A stretch of 64,000 nucleotides of DNA from Petasospora fabianii (Eukaryota > Ascomycota > Saccharomycetes > Phaffomycetales > Wickerhamomycetaceae). This document shows, in pieces, positions 1 through 9,422 of the stretch (positions within the stretch are counted from its first letter, which is position 1; each line of letters starts with the position of its first letter). The notes below the pieces were generated by a model. That model had not been told where the DNA came from, did no database searches, and was given only the letters and a program-made list of their open reading frames with translations. The DNA lies in the NCBI GenBank assembly GCA_022641835.1, contig CP048715.1, positions 744,001-808,000 on the forward strand, in the 5' to 3' direction. The translations under genes were made by a program, and so were the position numbers.

Positions 1-91
1 TCTTATAGAAAGAGATAAATAACGACGTTTCTTTTGTGTTTTTTTCTTCAAAAGACATGAGCTAGTAGACACCAACATATAAAGGGAGAAG

Positions 92-852
92 TCACATCAT
101 GGAACTCATGTTCAAGCGGCTCCCCATGTACTCATTATACGTCTCTGTTGTCTCGGATGGCAGCTCAAAGGAAATGATGTGATTGTAAATCTCTTGCGGG
201 TGGATGGTGGCGATAGTTGTTCTTCCTGTGTATCCATCGCCCTCGATATCGTTAATGGAGTATGTGGAGTCTGGCAGTAGTTCCTTATGCTTCTCTGTGT
301 CAGCGTCCGGATCCAGAACTGATGACATGTAAAGTGTGACAAACTGGATAACAGTGATGGCGATATTGTAGTACGCGTAGACCCATCGTGTCGTTGGCTT
401 GGTTTCTCCGATTATTTGTAATGTGAGACTTCCATTGAAGAATGTGCTGTCGGGCATGTCTGGTGGTACGCCGACCATGATATCGAGTAAAAAGAATATC
501 AAATTCAGTGTAAGTGATGCAATCAGGAAGTTCTTGACAAGCTGTCGTTTGACGTTGTCCTCCATCCTTACTGACATATTGCTGGGGAAAGGATCTGAAA
601 GCACCCTGTGCATGATAACTCGCGGAATGAAGCGGAGGAAAGAAATGCTGGAGACATTGTTAGAATCATGAAGACAATAGAAGAAGGAATAAAGAGGACG
701 TACTTCTTTAGGTAAAGGAGGATGATAAAGACATATCCCAGTAGTTGGCAATACCTTGAGAGGGATCCACTGAGAGCCTTTTTCCTCAGCTTTAGGATCC
801 GCAGATTATTCGACTTCAGCTCCTCTGGAGTCATCAGAAGATCCCCTGGCAT
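92..852 (-). CDS. DUF1746 membrane protein, Dsc4-like, one intron
   Basis: Two reading frames are joined by a 56-nt intron at 648-703 (donor GTACGT, branch TTCTAAC, acceptor CAG). The result is a 234-residue protein from exons 852-704 and 647-92. The junction gives LLYLKN-ISFLRFIPR, which matches my recollection of the conserved YLLDNSFLRF core of the DUF1746 family. The later FNGSLTLQIIGE stretch matches the family's HGGLTIQFIGE motif. Three or four hydrophobic segments are visible, around residues 36-48, 80-97 and 130-148, followed by a polar tail. In fission yeast a DUF1746 protein (Dsc4) belongs to the Golgi/endosomal Dsc ubiquitin-ligase complex, and that role here is inferred. The start at 852 is the first ATG after an in-frame stop near 909. 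The gene diverges from CDC24. Confidence 0.7.
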
Positions 853-1334
853 CCTCTGTAGTTGAGTGACTTCTTTGTCTTGCAAATTATCTAACAAAGG
901 GCCATCGAATCATGCCACACAGCGTATCACTAACTAGTCTTGACTCCGAATCCGTCAGGGCTGCTAACGCTTAGATGTCCAGGTGTTTTGGCTTCAAAAC
1001 TTCAGTTACCCGGCAATCACGGTCGAGGCTTTTCGAAAAGGCCACAGGGAGTAGTGTTATACGGCCCTAAAATCACCATTCAGGCGAAGCATCGACTCCC
1101 GGAGATTCAAAAGGCTCTGCCATTGGGAATACCACACACGGGCTGACTCTTTGCACTACCTAACTTTTGTTGAACACCCGCGCCTTCGTACCAACCCACA
1201 CATTCTCAGACACCAGTCCTGTGCCCAAGCGCGTCTGCATTCTCATCTTCTCCATCGAAACCAACATTACCCACACCCAGTCCCTTACCCGATATCTCAC
1301 ATTATCAGTACATCACGTAACTGTCACCAACACG
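853..1334. other. divergent promoter region, DUF1746 gene / CDC24
   Basis: This 482-bp spacer lies between two outward-facing genes. It holds a Reb1-type TTACCCGG box and a CA-rich leader before CDC24. No coding signal on either strand is convincing. The CDC24 frame stays open upstream of its ATG to about 1167, but only from a TTG. Confidence 0.6.
1006..1013 (+). promoter_or_regulatory. Reb1-type site TTACCCGG
   Basis: TTACCCG is the core recognised by the yeast general regulatory factor Reb1. It sits about 155 bp from the DUF1746 start and 322 bp from the CDC24 start, a usual place for a nucleosome-clearing factor in a divergent promoter. The match is exact. Binding is inferred. Confidence 0.45.
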
Positions 1335-3662
1335 ATGAGCAGAAATGGCTCCTCCTCAGGACTATCAATGAAGACGGGTACGAACACCCCTATCGTCAGT
1401 CTCCCCAGCGGGGCCGCTTCGAGATCGGCGTCCATCAATGGCTCTAATATCAACGTTGCTAGTTTTGCAAATAACAATACCCTCATGCTCATGAATAAGC
1501 AAGTGACGTCCAATGACTCGCTCTACTATGTTTGTCTAAAGCTCAAAAAACGACTCGAGTCCGCCCCACAGCTCAAACCATATCTCAATCTCGCCTACTC
1601 CAGTGCTGAAGTCCTTTCGGAAAACCAGGCACTTGCCCTCTCACAGAAGTCATCACACTCATCAAACTCACAAAGTGGCTACGGTCCCTCCAACTCCTCC
1701 AACATGCGAATGAGTGGGATTTCCAACTTCAGTAATGTCAGTGACGACTCAGGGAACCTCTCCTCGAATGCGGCATCCCCTGCGCCAGCGCCCCTTACAA
1801 CTTTCCACGCTGGTGTTCTCCCTGCCACCGTCAGTTGTGACCCAGTAACACAACTATGGGCCCTTTTCCAGCAAGGCTCACCACTATGTGTGATATTCAA
1901 CCTCATCAAGCCAACACAGACGCTTCCAGTGGTGTCATCGGACGACCTCAAAACGTGCAAAAAGTCCATCTATGACTTCATCTTGGCATGCAAGAACTAT
2001 TTGAGCTTTGAGCATGCAGATCTGTTTACGATATCCAATGTGTTTTCAAATGAGACCGATGATCTTATAAGGATAATCAAGGTCATCAACAGGGTCATCA
2101 ACCTCGCCCCAGCCATCTTCAAGCCTCAAGAGATTGAAGAAGAGATAAAAATCACAGATTCCAAGTCCAAAGTGATAAAAGAGCTTGTTGAGACTGAAAG
2201 AAAGTATGTCAATGACTTGGAGACGCTGCTGAAATACAAGGAACAGCTTTTGGAGTTCAACATTATCTCATCTGAGGACTTATACATGTTATTCCCAAAC
2301 CTGGATGACATTGTGGACTTCCAGAGAAGAGTTCTCATATCACTCGAGATCAACAGTCTTGTGGAGAGTAGGTACCAAAGAATTGGCTCCATCTTCATTC
2401 ACGCACAGTCCTTCTTCAAGCTCTACGAGCCTTGGTCAATTGGTCAGAAAGCAGCTATTGATTTCATTAGCTCCTCACCATTGAAACAACAAAACAGCAA
2501 GTTGATCATTGAAAACGACTTTGAACTTCAAAGTTTCTTGCTTAAACCTGTTCAACGACTTTGCAAGTACCCATTGCTCTTGAAGGAGCTGCTGAAATAC
2601 ACTGAGCCCGCGTCACCGAACTACAACGAACTACTACTCTCCTTAGATATTTCCAAGAAAATAGCCAATGACATCAATGAAAATCAGAGACGTGTTGAGA
2701 ATGTGGAGGTATTGAAGAAGCTGTTCGATAAAGTTGTTGATTGGAAAGGCTACGATGTCCACAGCTTTGGTGAACTTCTGTTCTTTGATAAGGTTGTTGT
2801 AAATGACAACTCGAAAAACTCTGACGAGAGAGAGTTCCAAGTATACTTATTTGAGAACATCATCATCTTTTTCAAAGAGTTGCTCCCACAACAGAAGAAA
2901 AACTCGATTGGTTTAAAGAAAAAGTCAACTACTAATCTGCTTGCTTCCGGAGAAGTTCTTGGTTACGAGCTTAAGGGGAGAATCTCCATCGCCAACATCT
3001 ACAATATCAACAGCGTCAACCCTCATCAGCTTAATATATCCTGGTCTGGTATCAAGGATACTGGCTCATTCCTCATGAGATTCAAGAATGAGGAGACACG
3101 CACCAACTGGGAGTCTTGTATCCGCAAGCTCGTCACCAACCTTCAAGAAGAATATCAGACCAGAAATGTTCAGAGTATGTCCCAGATGAATCTTATTGAC
3201 AGAAGAAGTAACGGTATCTCCATCGCTGGAAGTTCCAGAAGATCATCATACATCGGTCGCAACTCTGATGCCTCAACAACTTACTCAGGCACCACCCCAG
3301 GCCATTCCCGCCAACGCTCTGAGGTTCCTTTGAGCTCACGCACCACACAGGATTCCATTCAGACCAAGAGATCCATCTCTGAGTCATACAAAAATAGCTT
3401 ACCTGCTAACTCCATTATCGTGAGACTCATGTATGAACAAGATCTCTTCACGATGATGGTTTCTCTCGAGATTGGTGTTGGAGAGTTCCTTGAGAAGATT
3501 GACAGAAAGATCAAACAATGTGGTGGTCAGATGAAGGGTAAGGTGAAATACCAGGATGAAGATGGTGACTTCATTGTCATTGGTAGTGAAGATGACTGGA
3601 GTATGGTCAAGGACATGATGCAGGATGTTGGTGACAAAGTGTTGCATGTTTGGGTTACGTAA
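1335..3662 (+). CDS. CDC24: Rho guanine-nucleotide exchange factor for Cdc42
   Basis: This 775-residue protein activates Cdc42 at sites of polarised growth. The order of parts is that of Cdc24: a low-complexity head, a CH-like Cdc24 domain (about 60-230), a DH exchange domain (about 278-470), a PH domain (about 490-620) and a C-terminal PB1 domain (about 692-775). The DH domain has the hallmark QRLCKYPLLLKELLK near residue 408. The PB1 domain has an acidic OPCA motif, DEDGDFIVIGSEDDW, which in S. cerevisiae binds the scaffold Bem1. The linker between PH and PB1 is Ser/Thr/Arg rich, so it is probably phosphorylated. The first ATG of the frame is at 1335; the 56 upstream codons start only from TTG and look like leader. 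Two CTG codons at the DH Leu-Leu pair show that CTG reads as leucine. Confidence 0.93.
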   Translation: MSRNGSSSGLSMKTGTNTPIVSLPSGAASRSASINGSNINVASFANNNTLMLMNKQVTSNDSLYYVCLKLKKRLESAPQLKPYLNLAYSSAEVLSENQALALSQKSSHSSNSQSGYGPSNSSNMRMSGISNFSNVSDDSGNLSSNAASPAPAPLTTFHAGVLPATVSCDPVTQLWALFQQGSPLCVIFNLIKPTQTLPVVSSDDLKTCKKSIYDFILACKNYLSFEHADLFTISNVFSNETDDLIRIIKVINRVINLAPAIFKPQEIEEEIKITDSKSKVIKELVETERKYVNDLETLLKYKEQLLEFNIISSEDLYMLFPNLDDIVDFQRRVLISLEINSLVESRYQRIGSIFIHAQSFFKLYEPWSIGQKAAIDFISSSPLKQQNSKLIIENDFELQSFLLKPVQRLCKYPLLLKELLKYTEPASPNYNELLLSLDISKKIANDINENQRRVENVEVLKKLFDKVVDWKGYDVHSFGELLFFDKVVVNDNSKNSDEREFQVYLFENIIIFFKELLPQQKKNSIGLKKKSTTNLLASGEVLGYELKGRISIANIYNINSVNPHQLNISWSGIKDTGSFLMRFKNEETRTNWESCIRKLVTNLQEEYQTRNVQSMSQMNLIDRRSNGISIAGSSRRSSYIGRNSDASTTYSGTTPGHSRQRSEVPLSSRTTQDSIQTKRSISESYKNSLPANSIIVRLMYEQDLFTMMVSLEIGVGEFLEKIDRKIKQCGGQMKGKVKYQDEDGDFIVIGSEDDWSMVKDMMQDVGDKVLHVWVT

Positions 3663-5020
3663 TTATGTCGACTTCGAAAGGGATTTACGTACCAGCGATT
3701 TCACGACTTATGAATATATATCATTTTCTAACTATCTGAATGGACTATATAATGAATTTTGAAAAGGCTTGGTTAGAGCGGGGGACCGCCATCGATGACT
3801 TGTAATCTGGGACACCAATATTGGGCACCGTTATACAAACATACCTTCCCTGTCATCTTTAAGAGCAGAGCCAATACTTTACCTACCATATATTTAATGC
3901 CTCTCATGCAATAACAACTGCTTGTCCTAGAACTAATAGGTGAAGATGATGAGGGAAAACCTTCAAGTGGTGTGCAGGTTTTAGGAGGCGCAAATTCTTC
4001 CATCTCTCTTATAACATTTGGCTCCGCTTAATGTACATAAGAGAATCTATCCTTTGAAGAGTCAACAGGTTTGAAATTAGAGAAGCCGGTTATGGCTTTA
4101 GATTAACTAATTTCAGACTTTTCTCTCCATTTGTTCTCTTGGTTTAAGAGAAAAAATGCTGTCCACTTTCCTAATTTGAATTTTTAACTACTATCAAAGT
4201 GCTCTAAAATGCATTATAATTAAACGCAGTTACCTCTCTTTCTCTGGAAAACAATGTCAATAGGCCCTATACCCTAGAAATATTCTTAGATCCAGAATAG
4301 TGACTTCTGCGCAGAACATTAGGGCCTTTGACAGCTCAATACTAATAGGGAGTCCCTGGCAGGTAAGCTTTCCAGGGTGAAGGGTCATCTTCAGGCAATA
4401 ACTCGTAGTAAAGGCGCACCGTCGAGAAGTTAAGCAAGTACTGCAGTCACAAGATAAAATTCATAAGAGTGTTTTGTTATTATCATCGTTTGGGGATAGT
4501 ATTACCACTCGCAGGCTCCGTGTCTATGTCACGAAGCACTGCAAATCCCCAAACCTCGTTGTAACGACATCTCCAGGATACTGACACAAACACAGCACTA
4601 TTGGAAAGCATTCTTCAATTCTCTAATCGGTTTGCCTGCACATGGGAAATTCAGGAATGATGCGTCGATGCATTTGTGTTCTGTGTTACCACCGTATGTT
4701 GCATGAGGCTAAGGTGTGAGCCAGTCTCCTTCAGATCCTCTATTATACAATCTTTCGGTCACATATACTGGTGATGTCTTACATAACCTTTGGCAAAACA
4801 AGTCTTTTCATGACCCGAAATCTATCCAGGTACACCAACTGTACGTCGTGGCAAAGGCGTGCAAGCGCACATTAACACAACGAGCCCAAAAAATGGAAAA
4901 CAAGCATTACACTGATCAGTGAGAAATATTACATTGTGTGTATATGTATGGATTAACCAGCAAACCTATCAAAAATTTCATCATTAACCAGCATTAGCAG
5001 CTTATAAATCTTTAGCGCAA
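3663..5020. other. long convergent intergenic region
   Basis: This 1.36-kb stretch lies between two 3' ends, where only terminators are expected. It is AT-rich. The only ATG-started frame noted is a 76-codon minus-strand one (3773-4003) with no recognisable motif. A short GC-rich inverted repeat (CCCTGG...CCAGGG) lies near 4352-4377. I could not match it to any snRNA, snoRNA, RNase P or SRP RNA. Confidence 0.4.
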
Positions 5021-6970
5021 TCACTCCACGAACTGCTGCTCTGGCTTGTCATGCCACTCTGGGTTGGTGACAGCCAATTTCTGGTGTCCGTAAAGTGGTG
5101 GTTGTCTAACAACATCCTTCTTTCTGAGGATATGAATCTTGAACAAGTCAATAAGTTCTCTGTTCTGGTATCTAGCGTGCTGCAATGCTGGGACATCAAA
5201 GACTTCATCCAATTCTTCCAATGTCAAAGCCTTAGTCTCAGGCAAGAACCAAAGCACAAGGAAGAATCCAATAAAGTTCCAAGCGGCATACCAACCAAAG
5301 GCACCCTGTGGTTTGAAAGCATCAAGGAGTGATGGCCAAGTGATGGCGAGGATGAAATTCCAGAACCAGAGGTTACCAATAGCGAGGGAAGTACCAAGTG
5401 TTCTAACATACAATGGGAAGCACTCGGCAGTGTAAGGGAATGTAACGACACCGGAACCAAAGGAGTAGAACACTGTGAAGAGATAAATACCAAGGACAAT
5501 GGCACCGACACGACCAGTTTTATTAGTCTCTTCGTCGATCCAGAAGGAGAAACCGGTCATGAGAAGGAAAAGACCCATAAGTGGGAAAGTCACCAGCAGT
5601 AAGAATCTTCTACCATACTTGTCAATGGTGAAGAAGGCGGGAAGGGCAAATACTGTGTTCAACATACCGAAACCGAGAGAGGCACCGAGGGCATTTAGTT
5701 TGGCGAAACCACTGTTAACAAAAATGGAAGAAGAATAGTAGGCAATGACGTTAATACCACAGAATTGTTGCATGAATGTGACAATGAAAGCACCGATACT
5801 GGCATTTCTGTTTCTGCGAACTGTGAACAGCTCCTTAAGTCTCTGCATGGTTGGCACATCCATACCCTCCTCCTCCTGGAGCAACACATACTGGTAGAAC
5901 AAATCACGAGCGGCAGTAATATCGTGTCTTCTGATGGAACGGAGCGAGTCCCAAGCATCGCTGTAGCGACCCTTACCCATCAACCAACGTGGAGACTCTG
6001 GACAGAATGGGATTTGGAAGGCAGCAAAGAAAGCCGGCAACATGGCGGAACCAAGCATTAATCTCCAGTTCAATCCACCACCGATACCATGGTGACCAAC
6101 GTTGTAAAAGGCAAGACAAAAGACATAACCGAGGGCAATACCCATGGCGGTGAAGTACTGCCAGAGCATAGTGAGAGCACCTCTAATACTAGCTGGGGCA
6201 GCCTCGGAGGAGTAGACAGGGACAGTTGCGGATTTTGGACCAAGACCGAAACCACCAAGACAACCTCTGGCAATGAACAAGTGGAACCAGTGCTTATCAA
6301 CAAAACCTTGCCAGAAGCATGTTACACAGGAAACGACACAAGACCAGAAGATAACCCATTTACGACCAAATCTCTTGTTAGCTGGGTCTGTAATAAAAGT
6401 ACCGATAAAGGCACAGAATAAGTATGGTGCACCATTGACGAGACCTTCCAACCATCTGGATCTATCATCACCGTCACCGATGCCCATATATGCTGGGTAG
6501 AAGAGCAATGCACCATTGATAACCGATTCATCAGCACCCTGGGTAGCGGCACAGAGGGAAACGGACAAGACAATCTGCCAGAGCTTAGCTGGGATGTCCC
6601 ATGGATGGGTTTTCTCTCTCAGGATGGCAGCCTTCTCCTCGTCGGACAAAAATGCCATCTTGTTGTAACCCTTTGGGTTTCTGGCGAGAGCAGCACCACG
6701 GGCAAACAACTCTGGATCACCCAAGTCATGCTTTCTAGCAAAATTTCTACCCATTTCCATAACCTGGTCCTGGTCATACTGGGTCAAGATGTTCTGTTCT
6801 TGAGCCTCTTGTTGGAGATCATCAGAGTCTGAGCCCTGAAATAAACCTGCACCAGCACCGGTCTTTGGTACGTCTGACTTTTCGTCAAAGGCTGTTCCAC
6901 GGTCACTATTTGTATCAGCTTGAGAGAACTCGAAAGCCTGAGGCTTCTCAGTCGAGTTTGCGCCAGACAT
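5021..6970 (-). CDS. sugar-porter family transporter, inositol/polyol-like (copy 1)
   Basis: This 649-residue major facilitator protein has 12 predicted membrane segments and probably sits in the plasma membrane. Sugar-porter signatures appear in order: GRKWVIF after TM2, PESPRWLMGKGR before the central loop, QQFCGINVIAYYSS in TM7, DKYGRRFLLL, and PETKALTLEELDEVF after TM12. The 100-residue acidic N-tail is longer than in hexose carriers. It resembles the fungal family annotated as myo-inositol or polyol transporters, but the substrate is not proven. The start is the ATG at 6970; a GTG 15 codons upstream is unlikely. A TATA box lies 80-87 bp upstream. A near-identical paralogue follows at 9423-11393 in the same direction, so the pair is a tandem duplication. 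Confidence 0.85.
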   Translation of the reverse strand: MSGANSTEKPQAFEFSQADTNSDRGTAFDEKSDVPKTGAGAGLFQGSDSDDLQQEAQEQNILTQYDQDQVMEMGRNFARKHDLGDPELFARGAALARNPKGYNKMAFLSDEEKAAILREKTHPWDIPAKLWQIVLSVSLCAATQGADESVINGALLFYPAYMGIGDGDDRSRWLEGLVNGAPYLFCAFIGTFITDPANKRFGRKWVIFWSCVVSCVTCFWQGFVDKHWFHLFIARGCLGGFGLGPKSATVPVYSSEAAPASIRGALTMLWQYFTAMGIALGYVFCLAFYNVGHHGIGGGLNWRLMLGSAMLPAFFAAFQIPFCPESPRWLMGKGRYSDAWDSLRSIRRHDITAARDLFYQYVLLQEEEGMDVPTMQRLKELFTVRRNRNASIGAFIVTFMQQFCGINVIAYYSSSIFVNSGFAKLNALGASLGFGMLNTVFALPAFFTIDKYGRRFLLLVTFPLMGLFLLMTGFSFWIDEETNKTGRVGAIVLGIYLFTVFYSFGSGVVTFPYTAECFPLYVRTLGTSLAIGNLWFWNFILAITWPSLLDAFKPQGAFGWYAAWNFIGFFLVLWFLPETKALTLEELDEVFDVPALQHARYQNRELIDLFKIHILRKKDVVRQPPLYGHQKLAVTNPEWHDKPEQQFVE

Positions 6971-7049
6971 TGTGTTGTGTGAGAAGATGTAGAAGAAGAT
7001 AAAGTAAAGAGGCACAGAGTGCGGGGTGAGTCTGGGGGAATTAGTGTTA

Positions 7050-7057
7050 TATTTATA
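7050..7057 (-). promoter_or_regulatory. TATA box of transporter copy 1
   Basis: TATAAATA on the minus strand lies 80-87 bp before the ATG at 6970. It fits the TATAWAWR consensus. The second copy has the same octamer at nearly the same distance. Confidence 0.55.
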
Positions 7058-8326
7058 CGTTTACAAGGGTCCGTGTGGGGAGTGATCGACGTGTTTGGAA
7101 ACATGCAGAATGCTGCGGCGTCTCCTAACTGGAGGCTACGGGTAGCGTAACTTTAAACACGAACCAGGGGAAACAACATGGGAGGCGGGCTGAGGACTAA
7201 GGACATTGGCTATAACTGAAGTTATTACATTGCGAGAGTTCGGTGAAGAGCGGCTCATGTAAGTCTCATTATAGCTACAAGGTATATCACACTAACAACA
7301 CATAGAACCCATCAGGAATTCCTTCTCAAACACTCTTTAGCAGTAAATGGAGGCACATCACGGGTCTGGGAGAGTTTGCTACTGTGGCGCGTACCGTCTC
7401 CGAGGCGCATCGGCGTGCATTATGACGTCGAGTTCTTGTGAAAGGGCGTTATGGATTGCTTCTTCCGGTTATGGAAGGTGGCCGAACGAGGGCCCGGCGA
7501 GTGCAGATCTGTGGGGAGGAGTAATTAAAAAAAAACACAGAGGGTCCTCCCCGGCATTTTGTTTCACGTCCAAAGCCCTGAGTGTATGATCTCCTTGTGG
7601 ATCCCATAGCTCGTAGCTTGCGCTCCGCGACACGGCTCCTGGGTCCTGCGTGTGGGGTACCGGAGTCTTGACAGGCGAGACAAAAAAGCTGAGGGGAAAA
7701 TCTCGGGCCGGGGTGCTGTTTTTGGTGAAGATGATACAGCGGCTGCGCGCGACTCATTCTCCTACCGCTTTGGGAACAAACAGCGTGGTGACCGTAGCCG
7801 TGGGCCAGCCAGTGGGAAAAAAGGACTGGTCATCGCTTTCAGAGATGGTGTTGCGGAGGAGCCTTGTGCCTTTTGCGTTTGCATTGGGTCCTCGACTCTC
7901 GGCAAGCGGAGATAAACCAAACCCCGTCAACAGCTTCGGACTTTCTTGTTCTCACCACTTCTTCCGAAGTAAACAGCTTCCATCACTGATCACACCACTC
8001 GTAATCTCATCAGACTGGTCACAGTGGCAAGCTTGCCCTGTTTTCTCTGGGCTGCAAACTGCACAAGTGCATTGACTGTGACAAGTGGGCTGCCAAGAGT
8101 GCTGCCAAGAGTGCTGGCTGAAGACCAGGTGCAGCTGTAGCACGGCCTACTACGGAGTGCTGTACATGTATGTATATTTGGCCAGACTCTTGTGTACTGC
8201 GGTACGCTCGTGGGCAAATCACACACACAAACAATCCAACAGAACACAACAGGTAGTGGTCATTCTTTTTTTTTTCTCCTTCAGACTAATCAATCAGCGA
8301 TTGATCATCGCTTGCCAGCCTATTAT

Positions 8327-8539
8327 ATGTTCTCCACAGTGACTACGCGCCCTCACTCTAGCCCATCCGTAGATCTCGAGTACGCGGATCAGCCCGAATC
8401 TTACCTCCATGCTCAAAGTCGACACAGCCGCTCATCAAGAACTAGCAGCAACCCATCACAAATACTCTCATCAATTCAACAATTAAGCCAACCCTGTCCA
8501 TTTGTCAGTCATTTAGTTCGTACACCATGCGTACGGTGA
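8327..8539 (+). CDS. possible 70-codon hypothetical ORF or gene remnant
   Basis: The frame starts with ATG and encodes a Ser/Arg/Gln-rich stretch (for example RHSRSSRTSSNPSQ) that resembles the disordered head of a larger yeast protein. A poly-T tract and a GC-rich leader precede it. Donor-like GTACAC and GTACGG occur near its end, but no open downstream exon is visible before 9400. It may be a decayed gene end, a short coding unit or chance. I do not recognise it. Confidence 0.15.
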   Translation: MFSTVTTRPHSSPSVDLEYADQPESYLHAQSRHSRSSRTSSNPSQILSSIQQLSQPCPFVSHLVRTPCVR

Positions 8540-9422
8540 CGACCCTGACAATAACTCCGGCAAAGCAAAAAAACAAGCTGTCGACAGCAATACATTGTGT
8601 AGCAAGCATAGCCCGCATAACTTCAGCCATCAGCATCGCTAATTTGACACAATGACGTTAGTGTACTCATTAGTATCTAGGGAATTTATCTTGCATCATC
8701 CATCACGTAGTTATCATTAGCCTGGAACGCTACGTGCATCTCGTTACACCTCTGCTGATTGTGTAGTTGCATACCAAAACGTATGTGAAGCTCCCCCCAG
8801 AGTTTAAGAGCGGGGCAACGAGAGCATTAAGTTTGAACTACTTGATAGGATTCATTGCTCACTGTACTCAAAACTTAGCCGGAGTTATACATACAGTTTC
8901 AGTGTAAAAAACAAATGTGATGACGTCTGACAAATGCTGTGTAATAACATGACCAACCCAATTGCCTTATCATCAACTAAAGATAATCAAGTTAGTTCAT
9001 ATGCTATGGTCATTCAAAGAAAATGCTATCCCTAAAATCCATGTCTTGTCAGCCAAATTCGTGCATATCGATTTTGGTGTACGGATATTGGCGGAATAAA
9101 GATCTGCTGCAGATAGCATCCGATGAGGCTAACTAGGAAACTTAAATAACACAATAAGGACCCTTACCTTACGCAAAATTGCCTCATTTGTAGCCGACCG
9201 GTATCAGCGGAAGATCTTCTGTTGATTAAACGGTATATACATCCGCTAAATTTAGCGTAGTTTTATCATTTCTCCGCATTTTTCAGTCGCCATCCTATGC
9301 CATAATCGACACCGCATCAAGCACTAGTGTGACAGAAGTATTATCTGTGGACCTGAATATCTTCGTGAATTAAAAAATGAAACAATCGGAAATTGTTCTA
9401 ACTAGATGTGCGTCTAAGCACT

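Larger units (their letters stand above)
6971..9422. other. 2.45-kb spacer between tandem transporter genes
   Basis: This is the promoter of copy 1 followed by the downstream flank of copy 2. About 7340-8250 is clearly more GC-rich than its surroundings, with several non-ATG open frames that I regard as chance. An ATG-started 70-codon frame lies at 8327-8539 (listed separately). From 8560 to 9400 the sequence is AT-rich with no coding signal. No repeat flanking the duplicated genes was seen. Confidence 0.5.

Noticed and set aside
1167-1334. N-terminal extension of CDC24
   Set aside because: The frame is open but starts only from TTG. The first ATG at 1335 fits the usual Cdc24 head.
4280-4310. 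CTTAGATC...TAGT stretch resembling the U2 snRNA 5' region
   Set aside because: The invariant branch-recognition GTGTAGTA is absent and the flanks do not match.
7650-8075. 141-codon plus-strand frame in the transporter spacer
   Set aside because: It begins with GTG, has no recognisable motif, and lies in a GC-rich block where stop codons are rare.
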